From: a bacterium
GTDB lineage: Bacteria; Actinomycetota; Acidimicrobiia; Acidimicrobiales; CATQHL01
Direction: 5' to 3'
DNA: 64,000 nt
Assembly: GCA_026708055.1 (NCBI GenBank)
Contig: JAPOVS010000075.1
Coordinates: forward strand, 1 to 64,000
Made by a program: the position numbers and the translations under genes. Below, piece by piece: positions 26,404 through 34,979 of this stretch (positions are counted from its first letter, which is position 1; every line of letters begins with the position of its first letter). The notes beneath the pieces are model-generated. The model saw nothing but the letters and a program-made list of their open reading frames with translations, ran no database searches and was not told where the DNA came from.

Positions 26404-27893
26404 CGGAAGGCGACGGCGACCGGCGAGCTCGGGGGGACAGACCCCGCGGACAGCTCGCGTGCCTGGGCTTGACGGAAGGCGGCGGGGCGGGGACCCCGCC
26501 GCAGGGCATCGAGCCCCGGCCGGCGACCGTCGGGGACACCCCGCAGGAGCATCGCCCGACGCCCGCCGATCAGACGGCAGCACCGGCCACAGCCGCCCGG
26601 GAATCGGCCCCGGCGACCGCAGCGCCGGACCCGCGGCGATGGCTCCTGCTGGCCGGGATCTGGGCGATGTACGTCGCCTTCGGCCTGGTCGTGGCGTCGC
26701 TGGCGCCGGTGCTCACCCCCCTCGGCGAGGATCTGGGGCTCAGCAAGTCCCGCCTCGGCGCCATCCTGGGGACCTGGCCGGCGGTGTTCATCTTCGCCGC
26801 GGTGCCGTGCGGGCGCCTGCTCGACCGCATCGGGCTCCGCTGGGCACTGTTCGCCGGCGGCGTGCTGATGGGTCTCTCGGGCGTGCTGCGCGGGCTGGCG
26901 ACTGGGAGCGTCACGCTGTTCGTTGCCGTGGGGATCTTCGGCCTGGGCGCCCCGATGATCTCCAACGGCGCCCCCAAACTCGTCGTCGGTTGGTTCGGCG
27001 AGGGCGAGCGCGCCAAAGCCACCGGGATTTACGTCACCGGTCCCGTCGTCGGGCAGGCCATCGCCCTGGCGGCGGCCAACAGCGTCATCGTTCCCGTAGC
27101 CGGAGGCAGCTGGCGCAGCGTGCCGCTGGTGTTCGCCGCGGTCACGGGAGCCGTCTGTGTCCTGTGGCTGATACTGACGGCCCGGATCGACTCCTCGACG
27201 CCGCAGGGTGGCCCGGGCCCGACCGGCGGGAACACCGAACGGGCGGGCGTGGCCGCCCTGATGAGCAATCCAGCGATGCGGCTGGTGCTGGCCATGGCCG
27301 TGGCCGTCTTCTTCGTGAACCACGGGCTGAACAACTGGCTGCCGAAGATCATCGAGGACGGCGGGCTGTCGGCCGAGAACGCCGGCTACCTGACGGCGGC
27401 GGCATACGCGGCCGGGTTGCTGGGCCCGCTGACGCTGCCGCGCCTGGGCAACCGCTACCCGCTGGCCGCGCCCGTGGGCGTCTCGCTGGGCCTCGGCGCC
27501 GTCATCGCCATGCTGACGCTGGTCTCGGGCCTCGCCTCGACGCCGTTCCTGATGCTCATCGGCATCTTGCGCTTCGGACTCGCCGGGCTGTGCCTGCTCA
27601 CCCTCATGCGCGTGCCCGGAGTGGACGGCCGCAACATGGGCATAGCCAGCGGGCTGTTCTTCACCGCTGGCGAGATCGGCGGGTTCGGAGGGCCGTTCGC
27701 CGTGGGCGCCATCGGCGACGCCACCGGCGGATTCGACGCCAGCCTGTGGACCCTCACCGCCGCCGCGGTCCTAGTCGCCGCCCTGTTCGCCGTGATCCAC
27801 CGGCGCAGCACCCGCGGCCCGAGCCGAGCCGAGGCGGCAGGCGTGCCCGACGACGGCTCGACCCGGCCCGAACCACCCGGCCCTGTCCTGTAG
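26400..27893 (+). CDS. Major facilitator superfamily transporter
   Basis: A 497-residue membrane protein with about twelve hydrophobic segments beginning at residue 80 (WLLLAGIWAMYVAFGLVV). It has the MFS loop motif after segment 2 (CGRLLDRIGLRWALF). It resembles the CynX/NarK-like part of the family that moves small organic or inorganic anions. The first 79 residues are a Pro/Ala/Gly-rich stretch with no fold signature. Either the TTG start at 26400, which overlaps the hydrolase stop, is real and an N-terminal extension exists, or translation begins later. It is probably co-transcribed with the amidohydrolase. Confidence 0.85.
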   Translation: MTEGDGDRRARGDRPRGQLACLGLTEGGGAGTPPQGIEPRPATVGDTPQEHRPTPADQTAAPATAARESAPATAAPDPRRWLLLAGIWAMYVAFGLVVASLAPVLTPLGEDLGLSKSRLGAILGTWPAVFIFAAVPCGRLLDRIGLRWALFAGGVLMGLSGVLRGLATGSVTLFVAVGIFGLGAPMISNGAPKLVVGWFGEGERAKATGIYVTGPVVGQAIALAAANSVIVPVAGGSWRSVPLVFAAVTGAVCVLWLILTARIDSSTPQGGPGPTGGNTERAGVAALMSNPAMRLVLAMAVAVFFVNHGLNNWLPKIIEDGGLSAENAGYLTAAAYAAGLLGPLTLPRLGNRYPLAAPVGVSLGLGAVIAMLTLVSGLASTPFLMLIGILRFGLAGLCLLTLMRVPGVDGRNMGIASGLFFTAGEIGGFGGPFAVGAIGDATGGFDASLWTLTAAAVLVAALFAVIHRRSTRGPSRAEAAGVPDDGSTRPEPPGPVL

Positions 27894-27990
27894 TCGGCCC
27901 GAGGCGGCAGGCCAGCCGGCACGTTTCACGTCGCTCTCGGCACCACCTCGGGGGCGACCGGTGGACGAGACACCGGTGCGCCGCCCCGGT

Positions 27991-28030
27991 CCGGTATAGA
28001 TGTGAACCTATATCGGTCTAAGACTATACT
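27991..28030 (+). promoter_or_regulatory. Promoter and operator of the HigBA-type locus
   Basis: An imperfect inverted repeat (CCGGTATAG at 27991-27999 and CTATATCGG at 28008-28016) precedes TATACT at 28025-28030. The toxin GTG follows that -10 after eight bases, so the transcript may be leaderless. TGTGAA at 28001-28006 is a possible -35 with an 18-base spacer and would be covered by a repressor bound to the repeat. Confidence 0.5.
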
Positions 28031-28038
28031 TTCGAGAT

Positions 28039-28410
28039 GTGACGTGGGAGATCAACGGCACCGACGAGTTCGCCGCCTAGTACGGAACTCTCGACATCGC
28101 CGAACAGGATGAGGTCATCGCTGTTGTTGAGCTCCTCGCCGAACATGGCCCGGGACTCGACCGGCCACACGCCGACCGGGTCCGGGGCTCGAAGTACCAC
28201 AACATGAAGGAGTTACGGCCCAGAGGCGTGGCCAAGCATTGCCGGGTGCTGTTCATCTTCGATCCCCGTCGTAAAGCGATCCTGCTCCTTGGCGGCGACA
28301 AGAGCGGGCAGTGGGCGAAGTGGTACGCAACGGCCATCCCCCGAGCAGAGCGGCTCTACGAGGACTACCTCGCAGACCTGAAGGCACAGGGCCTCCTTGA
28401 CGACACCTAA
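28039..28410 (+). pseudogene. higB: HigB/Gp49-type toxin interrupted by an amber codon
   Basis: From GTG 28039 the frame reads VTWEINGTDEFAA, then TAG at 28078-28080, then continues for 110 residues (YGTLDIAEQDEVIAVVELL through KELRP and LLLGGDKSGQWAKWY). The family has a Trp at this position (EFxxWF/Y), so a TGG-to-TAG change explains the break. A restart at ATG 28204 would give only 68 residues and lack the first strand and helices. The toxin (a ribosome-dependent mRNA interferase in this family) is probably dead unless the stop is suppressed. The intact HigA-like gene begins 17 bases downstream. Confidence 0.8.
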
Positions 28411-28427
28411 CAGGAAGGGAGCACGAC

Positions 28428-28748
28428 ATGGGACATCGCAGGTTCGCTGACATCGTCGGCGACATCAGCCCTGAACGTCGGGCCCGAATCGATGCCATCA
28501 AGGAAGAAGCGCGCGCTGACGCTGTGGCTTTCAACCTCGCGGAACTCCGTCGACATCGCGAACTCACGCAGGTCGAACTCGCCGAGCGCCTCGAGAAGGC
28601 CCAGGCGTCGATCTCGGCGATGGAGGGCGCCGGCGACAATCTCCTGTCGACATGGCGCTCGGTGGTCGAAAGCATGGGCGGCCGGCTCGAACTCGTCGCC
28701 GTGTTCGACGATGAGCGCATCGCCATTCCGACCGCCGAGCCGGCGTGA
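28428..28748 (+). CDS. higA: HigA-like helix-turn-helix antitoxin
   Basis: A 106-residue XRE-family regulator. The helix-turn-helix is LAELRRHRELTQVELAERLEKAQASISAME at residues 37-66, followed by a short C-terminal beta-like region (RLELVAVFDDERIAI). ATG 28428 has AGGAAGGGAG upstream. Toxin-first order with an XRE antitoxin is the HigBA arrangement. It should repress the operator at 27991-28016. With the toxin broken it may persist as a lone repressor. Confidence 0.82.
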   Translation: MGHRRFADIVGDISPERRARIDAIKEEARADAVAFNLAELRRHRELTQVELAERLEKAQASISAMEGAGDNLLSTWRSVVESMGGRLELVAVFDDERIAIPTAEPA

Positions 28749-28963
28749 ACGTCGGAACACGACGAGCCGTCCGCACGCCGCCCTGTCGTCGTGGCCGTTC
28801 CGCCCCGGCCCGACACCGAGGTCATCACCTGACCGGCGACGTTCCTCTCTCTCACCGCAGCGCGGCGGCGCCCTGGTGCCCCAAGGCGTCAAGGGGCCAG
28901 CCCGTAGCCGGTCCTCGACGCTGAGTGTGCCGAGTGGGTGGGTATGGCCCACAATGTGGCGTC

Positions 28964-31807
28964 ATGGCGGGTGATTCGTTCGACATCCTGACCGCCGAGC
29001 AGCGCGCCCGGGTGGAGATCGACGCGCAGCTCAAGGCGTGTGGCTGGACGGTGCAGGACTACCACCACGCCGCGGTGCGCGAGACCCAAGGGGTGGCGGT
29101 GCGGGAGATGCCCACCACCGCGGGGCGCGCCGACTACGTGCTGTTCGTGAACGGCCAAGCCGTCGGGGTGATCGAGGCGAAGAAGGCCGGCACGACGCTC
29201 ACCGGTGTCGAATGGCAGACCCGCAGGTACCAAACGAGCTTCCCGCACGAACTGCCGGCGTTCCTCGTCGACGAGGCGCTGCCGTTCGGCTACGAATCGA
29301 CCGCCCTCGACACCCGGTTCACCTGCGGACTGGACCCCGACCCGGCATCACGGCGGGTGTTCACGTTCCATCGGCCCGAGACCTTCGCCCGCTGGCAGCA
29401 AGAGCACGCCCGCCTCAAGGACCGGAAGCCCCCCGAGAACTGGGCCACGTTGCGGGGCGGGGTCCGGCGGCTACCCGAGTTGGACCCGGTCGGACTCTGG
29501 TCAGCGCAGGCGGAGGCGATCCGCAACCTCGAGGCATCGTTCTGGGCGAACCGGCCCCGGGCACTGATCCAGATGGCCACCGGATCAGGCAAGACGTTCA
29601 CGGCGGCCAACGCCGTCTACCGGCTCCTCCGCCACGCCGGCGCTGGGCGTGTCCTGTTCCTGGTGGATCGGGCCAACCTGGGCCGCCAGGCGGTCCGGGA
29701 GTTCCAGGGGTTCGAGACGCCCGACGACCGCCGGAAGTTCACAGAGCTCTACAACGTCCGCTTCCTCGAATCCTCCCGGCTCGACATGAGTGACGAGTCG
29801 GCCACGAAGGTGCACGTGTCCACCATCCAGCGCATCTACTCGATCCTGCGGGGCGAGGAACTCGACGAGGGCCTCGATGAGCGGTCCGGCTTCGACATGG
29901 CGCCCCGAGACCCGGTGGAGGTCGTCTACAACCCGGCCGTGCCGATCGAGTCCTACGACGTGATCATCATCGACGAGTGCCACCGGTCGATCTACGGGGT
30001 GTGGCGCCAGGTGCTCGAGTACTTCGACGCCTTCCTCGTCGGGCTGACGGCCACGCCCGGCAAGCAGACGCTCGGCTTCTTCGATCAGAACCTGGTCATG
30101 GAGTACGGCCACGAGCGCGCCGTGGCCGACCGGGTGAACGTGGACTTCGACGTGTTCCGCATCCGCACCGAGGTCAGCGAGGCGGGCGGCACGGTCGACG
30201 CAGGCATGGTCACGGAGTTCAGGGACCGGGAGACCCGCGAGCAGCGATTCGACCGCATGGACGACGACCTCGACTACGACGCCGCCGACCTCGACCGCAA
30301 GGTCGTCGCCCCCGACCAGATCCGGACCGTCATCGCCACGCTGCGCGACTCGATGCCGGCCATGTTCGGGGACCGCATCGTGGCCGAGAACGGCCAGCTG
30401 AAGCACATCCCCAAGACGCTGATCTTCGCCAAGGACGACAGCCACGCCGACGACATCGTCCGGATCGTTCGCGAGGAGTTCGGGCTACCCAACATGGGCG
30501 CCGTGAAGATCACCTACCGGTCGGGCGACAGCGGCCACAAGCCCGAGGACCTGCTCCAACAGTTCCGCACCTCCTACGACACCCGCATCGCCGTGACCGT
30601 CGACATGATCGCCACCGGCACCGACGTGAGGCCCATCGAATGCGTCGTGTTCATGCGCATGGTCCGCAGCCGCAACTTCTACGAGCAGATGAAGGGCCGG
30701 GGCGTGCGGACCATCGACGGCAGCGACCTGCGGATCGTCACGCCCGACGCCACCGCCAAGGATCACTTCGTGATCGTCGACGCCGTCGGCGTCACCGAAG
30801 CCGACCTCAACGACACGGTGCCGCTCGAACGCAACCACAACATCGGCTTCGACAAGCTGCTCAACCTGATCGGTCTCGGATCCACCGACGAAGAGGTGGT
30901 CTCCTCGGTGGCCTCGCGGCTCGCCCGCCTCGACAAGCGCATCACCCAACCCGACCGTCTGGAGGTCGAAGCGGTCGCCGGTGTGAGCCTCACCGGCCTG
31001 GCCGCCCAACTCGTCGACGCCCTCGACCCCGGCCGCCACCTCGACGTCGCCCGTGGCGACACCGGCTCAGCGGATCCCACCGCCGAGCAGATCGCAGCCG
31101 CTCGCGATCGGCTCGTCACCGAAGCGCTCCAGCCCATCGCCGGGAACCCGCAACTCCGGGAAAAGCTCATGGATATCCGCCGCAGTTACGAGCAGGTCAT
31201 CGATGCCGCCTCCGCCGACCGGCTCATCTCCGGGGAGTTCTCCGCCGACGCCGCCGACCGCGCACGGGGAGTGATCGCATCGTTCACCCAGTACATCGAG
31301 GACAACCGTGACGAGATCACAGCGCTGCAGGTCCTCTACAGCCAGCCTTACGGAGGTGGCCTCACCTTCGCCGACGTCCGGGAACTCGCCAACGCCATCG
31401 GGCGCCCGCCGCGCCGGTGGACCCCCAAGACGCTCTGGGCCGCCTACGAAACCCTCGACGCCTCCAAGGTCCGGGGGTCAGGCCACCGCGTCAACACCGA
31501 CCTCGTCAGCCTTGTCCGCTACGCCCTCGGCAACGCTGACGAACTCGTGGCGTACCCCGACCTCGTGAACGAGCGCTTCGACGCCTGGCTACAGGAGCAG
31601 GACAACACCGGCCGTGCCTTCACGGAGGATCAGCTCGCCTACCTCCACCTGATCAAGGACCACATCGCCGCCAGCCTCACCATCGCTCCCCGTGACCTCA
31701 TCGAGACCCCGTTCAGCGAACACGGAGGCCTCGGCCGAGCCCGCCAACTCTTCGGCCCCGATCTCAACCCGCTGCTGGACGAACTCACGCAAGCTCTCGC
31801 CGCATGA
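28964..31807 (+). CDS. hsdR: Type I restriction endonuclease subunit R
   Basis: The 947-residue motor and nuclease subunit of a type I restriction enzyme. The N-terminal nuclease has a PD-(D/E)XK core (D57, then E71-A-K73 in VIEAKKAG). The superfamily 2 motor follows: ATGSGKT at 205-211, DECH at 337-340, LTATPGK and a C-terminal helicase domain ending in QMKGRGVRTI. The tail would dock on the methylase. ATG 28964 fits the family's usual start; the 13 extra in-frame codons upstream are unlikely. It overlaps hsdS by 4 bases (ATGA). It cleaves foreign DNA after ATP-driven translocation when the target is unmethylated. Confidence 0.93.
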   Translation: MAGDSFDILTAEQRARVEIDAQLKACGWTVQDYHHAAVRETQGVAVREMPTTAGRADYVLFVNGQAVGVIEAKKAGTTLTGVEWQTRRYQTSFPHELPAFLVDEALPFGYESTALDTRFTCGLDPDPASRRVFTFHRPETFARWQQEHARLKDRKPPENWATLRGGVRRLPELDPVGLWSAQAEAIRNLEASFWANRPRALIQMATGSGKTFTAANAVYRLLRHAGAGRVLFLVDRANLGRQAVREFQGFETPDDRRKFTELYNVRFLESSRLDMSDESATKVHVSTIQRIYSILRGEELDEGLDERSGFDMAPRDPVEVVYNPAVPIESYDVIIIDECHRSIYGVWRQVLEYFDAFLVGLTATPGKQTLGFFDQNLVMEYGHERAVADRVNVDFDVFRIRTEVSEAGGTVDAGMVTEFRDRETREQRFDRMDDDLDYDAADLDRKVVAPDQIRTVIATLRDSMPAMFGDRIVAENGQLKHIPKTLIFAKDDSHADDIVRIVREEFGLPNMGAVKITYRSGDSGHKPEDLLQQFRTSYDTRIAVTVDMIATGTDVRPIECVVFMRMVRSRNFYEQMKGRGVRTIDGSDLRIVTPDATAKDHFVIVDAVGVTEADLNDTVPLERNHNIGFDKLLNLIGLGSTDEEVVSSVASRLARLDKRITQPDRLEVEAVAGVSLTGLAAQLVDALDPGRHLDVARGDTGSADPTAEQIAAARDRLVTEALQPIAGNPQLREKLMDIRRSYEQVIDAASADRLISGEFSADAADRARGVIASFTQYIEDNRDEITALQVLYSQPYGGGLTFADVRELANAIGRPPRRWTPKTLWAAYETLDASKVRGSGHRVNTDLVSLVRYALGNADELVAYPDLVNERFDAWLQEQDNTGRAFTEDQLAYLHLIKDHIAASLTIAPRDLIETPFSEHGGLGRARQLFGPDLNPLLDELTQALAA

Positions 31808-33141
31808 ACGACGAGATGCCACCTGGATGGGCATGGGCAACGTTCGGAGACGTATCCAACGTCGTTGGAGGCGCGACTCCGAAGACGAAAATCGCCGCGA
31901 ACTGGGGAGATGACGTCTCTTGGATAACCCCAGATGACCTCTCGCATCACAGTGGGATGTACATCGACAGGGGCCGCAGATCACTGACTCGCGAGGGCTA
32001 CGAATCGTGTTCTGCGCAACTGATGCCAGCCGGATCCGTCCTTTTCACCTCTCGCGCCCCGATTGGATATGTCGCGATCTCGTCCGGCCCGGTGTGCACA
32101 AATCAGGGTTTCAAGAGCTTTGTACCACAGAGCGGCCTGAGAAGTGAATACCTGTACTGGTACCTACGCTTTGCTACCCCGAGAATTCGAGCGCTGGGGA
32201 GCGGAACGACGTTCAAGGAGATCTCAAAGGCTGTGGCCGCCTCAATATGGCTACCTGTCCCGCCCAATGCGGAACAGAAGCGGATCGTCGCCGCCATCGA
32301 GGAGCACTTCTCTCGCCTTGACTTCGCGGAAACCGCTCTCGAGGTCACCCGATCCAAGTTGCAGGCGCTGCGGCGATCAGTGCTTGCCGCCGCCTTCGCC
32401 GGCCGCCTCACAAACCCGCCCGCCGCCGCCGACACCGACCTTGGCCAGCTACCAGCAGGCTGGGAACAGGCAACAATCGGGGAAGTCTCTAACGTCGTGG
32501 GAGGTGCGACTCCAAAAACAACCGTCGCCGCGAATTGGGGAGACGGCATCTCCTGGATAACCCCAGACGACCTTTCGAGACACAACGGAATGTACATTGA
32601 GCGAGGCCGCAGATCGCTAACCCGCGAAGGCTACGAATCGTGCTCCGCACAACTGATGCCAGCCGGGTCCGTCCTCTTTTCGTCGCGGGCTCCAATCGGA
32701 TATGTCGCAATCTCCTCCGGCCCCGTATGCACAAATCAAGGCTTCAAGAGCTTTGTGCCCCAGACCGGCTTGATGAGCAAGTATCTGTACTGGTATCTGC
32801 GCTTTGCTACACCCGACATCCAGGCAATGGGTAGCGGCACTACCTTCAAGGAGATTTCCAAGAAGGTCGCTCTCTCGATACCGCTCATACTCCCGCCAAT
32901 AGACGAACAAGAACAGATTGTCATCGCTATCGAGGAGTTCTTCTCGCGCCTTGACGCTGCCGAAGTGGCTCTGGAGATCGTTTGGTCGAAACTGCAAGCC
33001 TTCCGGCGTGCTGTACTGGCTGAGGCGTTCGCGGGCAGGCTCGTCCCCCAGGATTCCGATGATGAACCGGCCGCAGCCCTGCTCGCGCGCATCGCCGCCG
33101 AGCGCCCAGTGCGCCCGACCAGCAGGAAGAGATCCATATGA
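31804..33141 (+). CDS. hsdS: Type I restriction specificity subunit S with duplicated recognition domains
   Basis: A 445-residue HsdS. Layout: recognition domain 1 (about 1-150), conserved helical spacer 1 (EQKRIVAAIEEHFSRLD through AFAGRL, 155-202), recognition domain 2 (about 216-362) and spacer 2 (EQEQIVIAIEEFFSRLD through AFAGRL). The recognition domains are nearly the same: residues 20-142 and 231-353 differ at only about 15 positions by my count. Since each domain reads one half-site and the two are inverted in the complex, the expected target is close to palindromic, such as a half-site, a spacer and its reverse complement. It is coupled to hsdR and hsdM by ATGA overlaps. Confidence 0.93.
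   Translation: MNDEMPPGWAWATFGDVSNVVGGATPKTKIAANWGDDVSWITPDDLSHHSGMYIDRGRRSLTREGYESCSAQLMPAGSVLFTSRAPIGYVAISSGPVCTNQGFKSFVPQSGLRSEYLYWYLRFATPRIRALGSGTTFKEISKAVAASIWLPVPPNAEQKRIVAAIEEHFSRLDFAETALEVTRSKLQALRRSVLAAAFAGRLTNPPAAADTDLGQLPAGWEQATIGEVSNVVGGATPKTTVAANWGDGISWITPDDLSRHNGMYIERGRRSLTREGYESCSAQLMPAGSVLFSSRAPIGYVAISSGPVCTNQGFKSFVPQTGLMSKYLYWYLRFATPDIQAMGSGTTFKEISKKVALSIPLILPPIDEQEQIVIAIEEFFSRLDAAEVALEIVWSKLQAFRRAVLAEAFAGRLVPQDSDDEPAAALLARIAAERPVRPTSRKRSI
31861..32862 (+). repeat. Internal direct duplication of the hsdS recognition domain
   Basis: The segments 31861-32229 and 32494-32862 are in-frame copies 633 bases apart, encoding nearly identical recognition domains. They are diverged at many third positions yet strongly conserved in protein, so the duplication is not brand-new and selection has kept both halves alike. 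Confidence 0.85.
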
Positions 33142-34574
33142 CCAACGATTCCAAGGCTCTCGTTCAGAAGTTGTGGGACTTCTGCGACGTGCTCCGCGAC
33201 GACGGTCTGTCCTACGGCGACTATCTGGAGCAACTCACCTACCTGCTGTTTCTGAAGATGGCCGACGAGCAGTACGAGCTGTTGGGCGAGGACCGGGTGG
33301 TGCCCGAGGGGCTCGACTGGCCGTCACTGATGAGCCGGTCGGGCGCGGCTCTGGAGTCTCACTACAACGAGATCCTCGACGACCTCGGCGTCGGCGCCGA
33401 CATGCTGGGCGTCGTGTTCCGCAAGGCTCGCAACAGGATCCAGAACCCGGCCAAGCTGGAGTTGCTGATCAAGGACCTCATCGACGGACACGAGTGGCTG
33501 AGCCTCGACGCCGACCTGAAGGGCGCCGCGTACGAGGGGCTGATCGAGAAGACCGCCCGCGAGGGCGCCAGGGGTGCAGGCCAATACTTCACACCACGGC
33601 CGCTGATCTCGGCGATCGTCGACGTGATGCAGCCCGGCCCGGCGGATCGGATCTGCGACCCGGCGTGCGGCACCGGCGGGTTCTTCCTCGGCGCCTACCG
33701 GTCAGTGGTCGAGCGCCACTCCCCGCTGGACCCCGACCAGCGTGACCATCTGCGGTCGGGCGCGTTCACGGGCTGGGAGATCGCCGACCTGCCGGCGCGA
33801 CTGTGCGCGATGAACATGCTGCTGCACGGCATCGAGAGCCCCGGGTCCGACTCGCCGGTGCACGTCGACGACGCGCTGAGGGACGACCCCGGCATCCGCT
33901 TCGACATGGTGCTCACCAACCCCCCGTTCGGACGGTCGTCGTCGGACAGCTACGAACGGGAGAGCTTCTGGGCAACCACCAAGAACAAGCAGCTCAACTT
34001 CGTGCAGCACATCGTCGGCCTGCTCAAGGTCGGCGGCTCAGCAGCCGTGGTGGTACCCGACAACGTGCTGTTCGAGGCCGGCGCTGGCGAGACGATCCGC
34101 CGCCGGCTCCTGGGCGACTGCGACGTGCACACGCTGCTGCGCCTGCCGACGGGGATCTTCTACGCCCAAGGCGTCAAGGCCAACGTGCTGTTCTTCGAGC
34201 GCCGAGAGGGCGCCGAGCACCCCTGGACCCGCGACTTGTGGGTGTACGACCTGCGAACCAACAGGCGCTTCACCCTCAAACAGAACCCGATCACCCGAGC
34301 CGACCTCGATGACTTCGTCAACTGCTACCAACCCGGCAACCGCCACCGGCGAGTCGAGTCCGAGAGGTTCAAGAAATACACCTACGACGAACTGATCCAG
34401 CGCGACAAGGTGAGCCTCGACGTCTTCTGGCTCCGCGACGACAGCCTCGAAGACACCGAGAACCTGCCGGCCCCCGGAATCCTCGCCGCCGAAATCGTCG
34501 AAGACCTGCAAGCCGCCCTCGAAGAACTCCAAGCACTCGCCGAGAGCCTCAACGGCGGACAAAAGACATCATGA
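33138..34574 (+). CDS. hsdM: Type I restriction modification subunit M (N6-adenine methyltransferase)
   Basis: A 478-residue HsdM with an N-terminal helical domain (LWDFCDVLRDDGLSYGDYLE), the SAM site DPACGTGGFFLGAY, and the catalytic NPPFG of N6-adenine methylases in VLTNPPFGRSSS. The GQYFTPRPLI segment before the SAM site is diagnostic. The last 70 residues form a helix for HsdS contact. It starts within the hsdS stop (ATGA at 33138-33141). The order R-S-M is less usual than R-M-S or M-S-R. No lesion is seen, so the system appears complete. Confidence 0.93.
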   Translation: MTNDSKALVQKLWDFCDVLRDDGLSYGDYLEQLTYLLFLKMADEQYELLGEDRVVPEGLDWPSLMSRSGAALESHYNEILDDLGVGADMLGVVFRKARNRIQNPAKLELLIKDLIDGHEWLSLDADLKGAAYEGLIEKTAREGARGAGQYFTPRPLISAIVDVMQPGPADRICDPACGTGGFFLGAYRSVVERHSPLDPDQRDHLRSGAFTGWEIADLPARLCAMNMLLHGIESPGSDSPVHVDDALRDDPGIRFDMVLTNPPFGRSSSDSYERESFWATTKNKQLNFVQHIVGLLKVGGSAAVVVPDNVLFEAGAGETIRRRLLGDCDVHTLLRLPTGIFYAQGVKANVLFFERREGAEHPWTRDLWVYDLRTNRRFTLKQNPITRADLDDFVNCYQPGNRHRRVESERFKKYTYDELIQRDKVSLDVFWLRDDSLEDTENLPAPGILAAEIVEDLQAALEELQALAESLNGGQKTS

Positions 34575-34744
34575 CGGTCTCGTCGTGCCAGCTACTGGCC
34601 TGGGTGTTGCCATTTTGAAGCCGTGACTTCACCCGGCCAGTCTTCTGGTAACTCAAGGATCTCGCCAAGGCTCATCCCCTTCTTGATCGGAGTTGAGCAG
34701 GCTGGCGCTGTCGCGGCGCGCGACCGGTATGCGTGAGCAGTGGA

Positions 34745-34761
34745 TATGCTGGCATATATGC
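34745..34761 (+). promoter_or_regulatory. Leaderless promoter and operator of the VapBC module
   Basis: TATGCT (34745-34750) lies seven bases before ATG 34758, fitting a leaderless start. The perfect 10-base palindrome GCATATATGC (34752-34761) covers the start codon and is a likely binding site for the antitoxin. Confidence 0.5.
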
Positions 34762-34979
34762 GGCGGACGACCGTGATGCTTCCCGACGATCTGGATCTGC
34801 GTCTGCGCCGCGAGGCGGCGCGCCGCAACATGACCATCTCCGAAGTCACCCGCGAGGCCATCGAGCAACATGTCGGCGGGCCGCCCCGCCGGTTGCGGGC
34901 CGCTGGAGCCGGTCGCAGCGGGCGCGACGACGTCTCCGAGCGCATCGAGGAGATCCTGGCCGCCGAGGTGACCCCATAG
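34758..34979 (+). CDS. Ribbon-helix-helix antitoxin (VapB-type)
   Basis: A 73-residue protein with a ribbon-helix-helix N-terminus (RRTTVMLPDDLDLRLRREAARR, then TISEVTREAIEQHV). The tail is Gly/Arg-rich and ends with an acidic helix (SERIEEILAAEV) that should contact the toxin. The start ATG 34758 follows a -10 box by seven bases, so the short upstream in-frame extension is not used. The TAG stop (34977-34979) overlaps the presumed ATA start of the PIN toxin. Confidence 0.8.
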   Translation: MRRTTVMLPDDLDLRLRREAARRNMTISEVTREAIEQHVGGPPRRLRAAGAGRSGRDDVSERIEEILAAEVTP

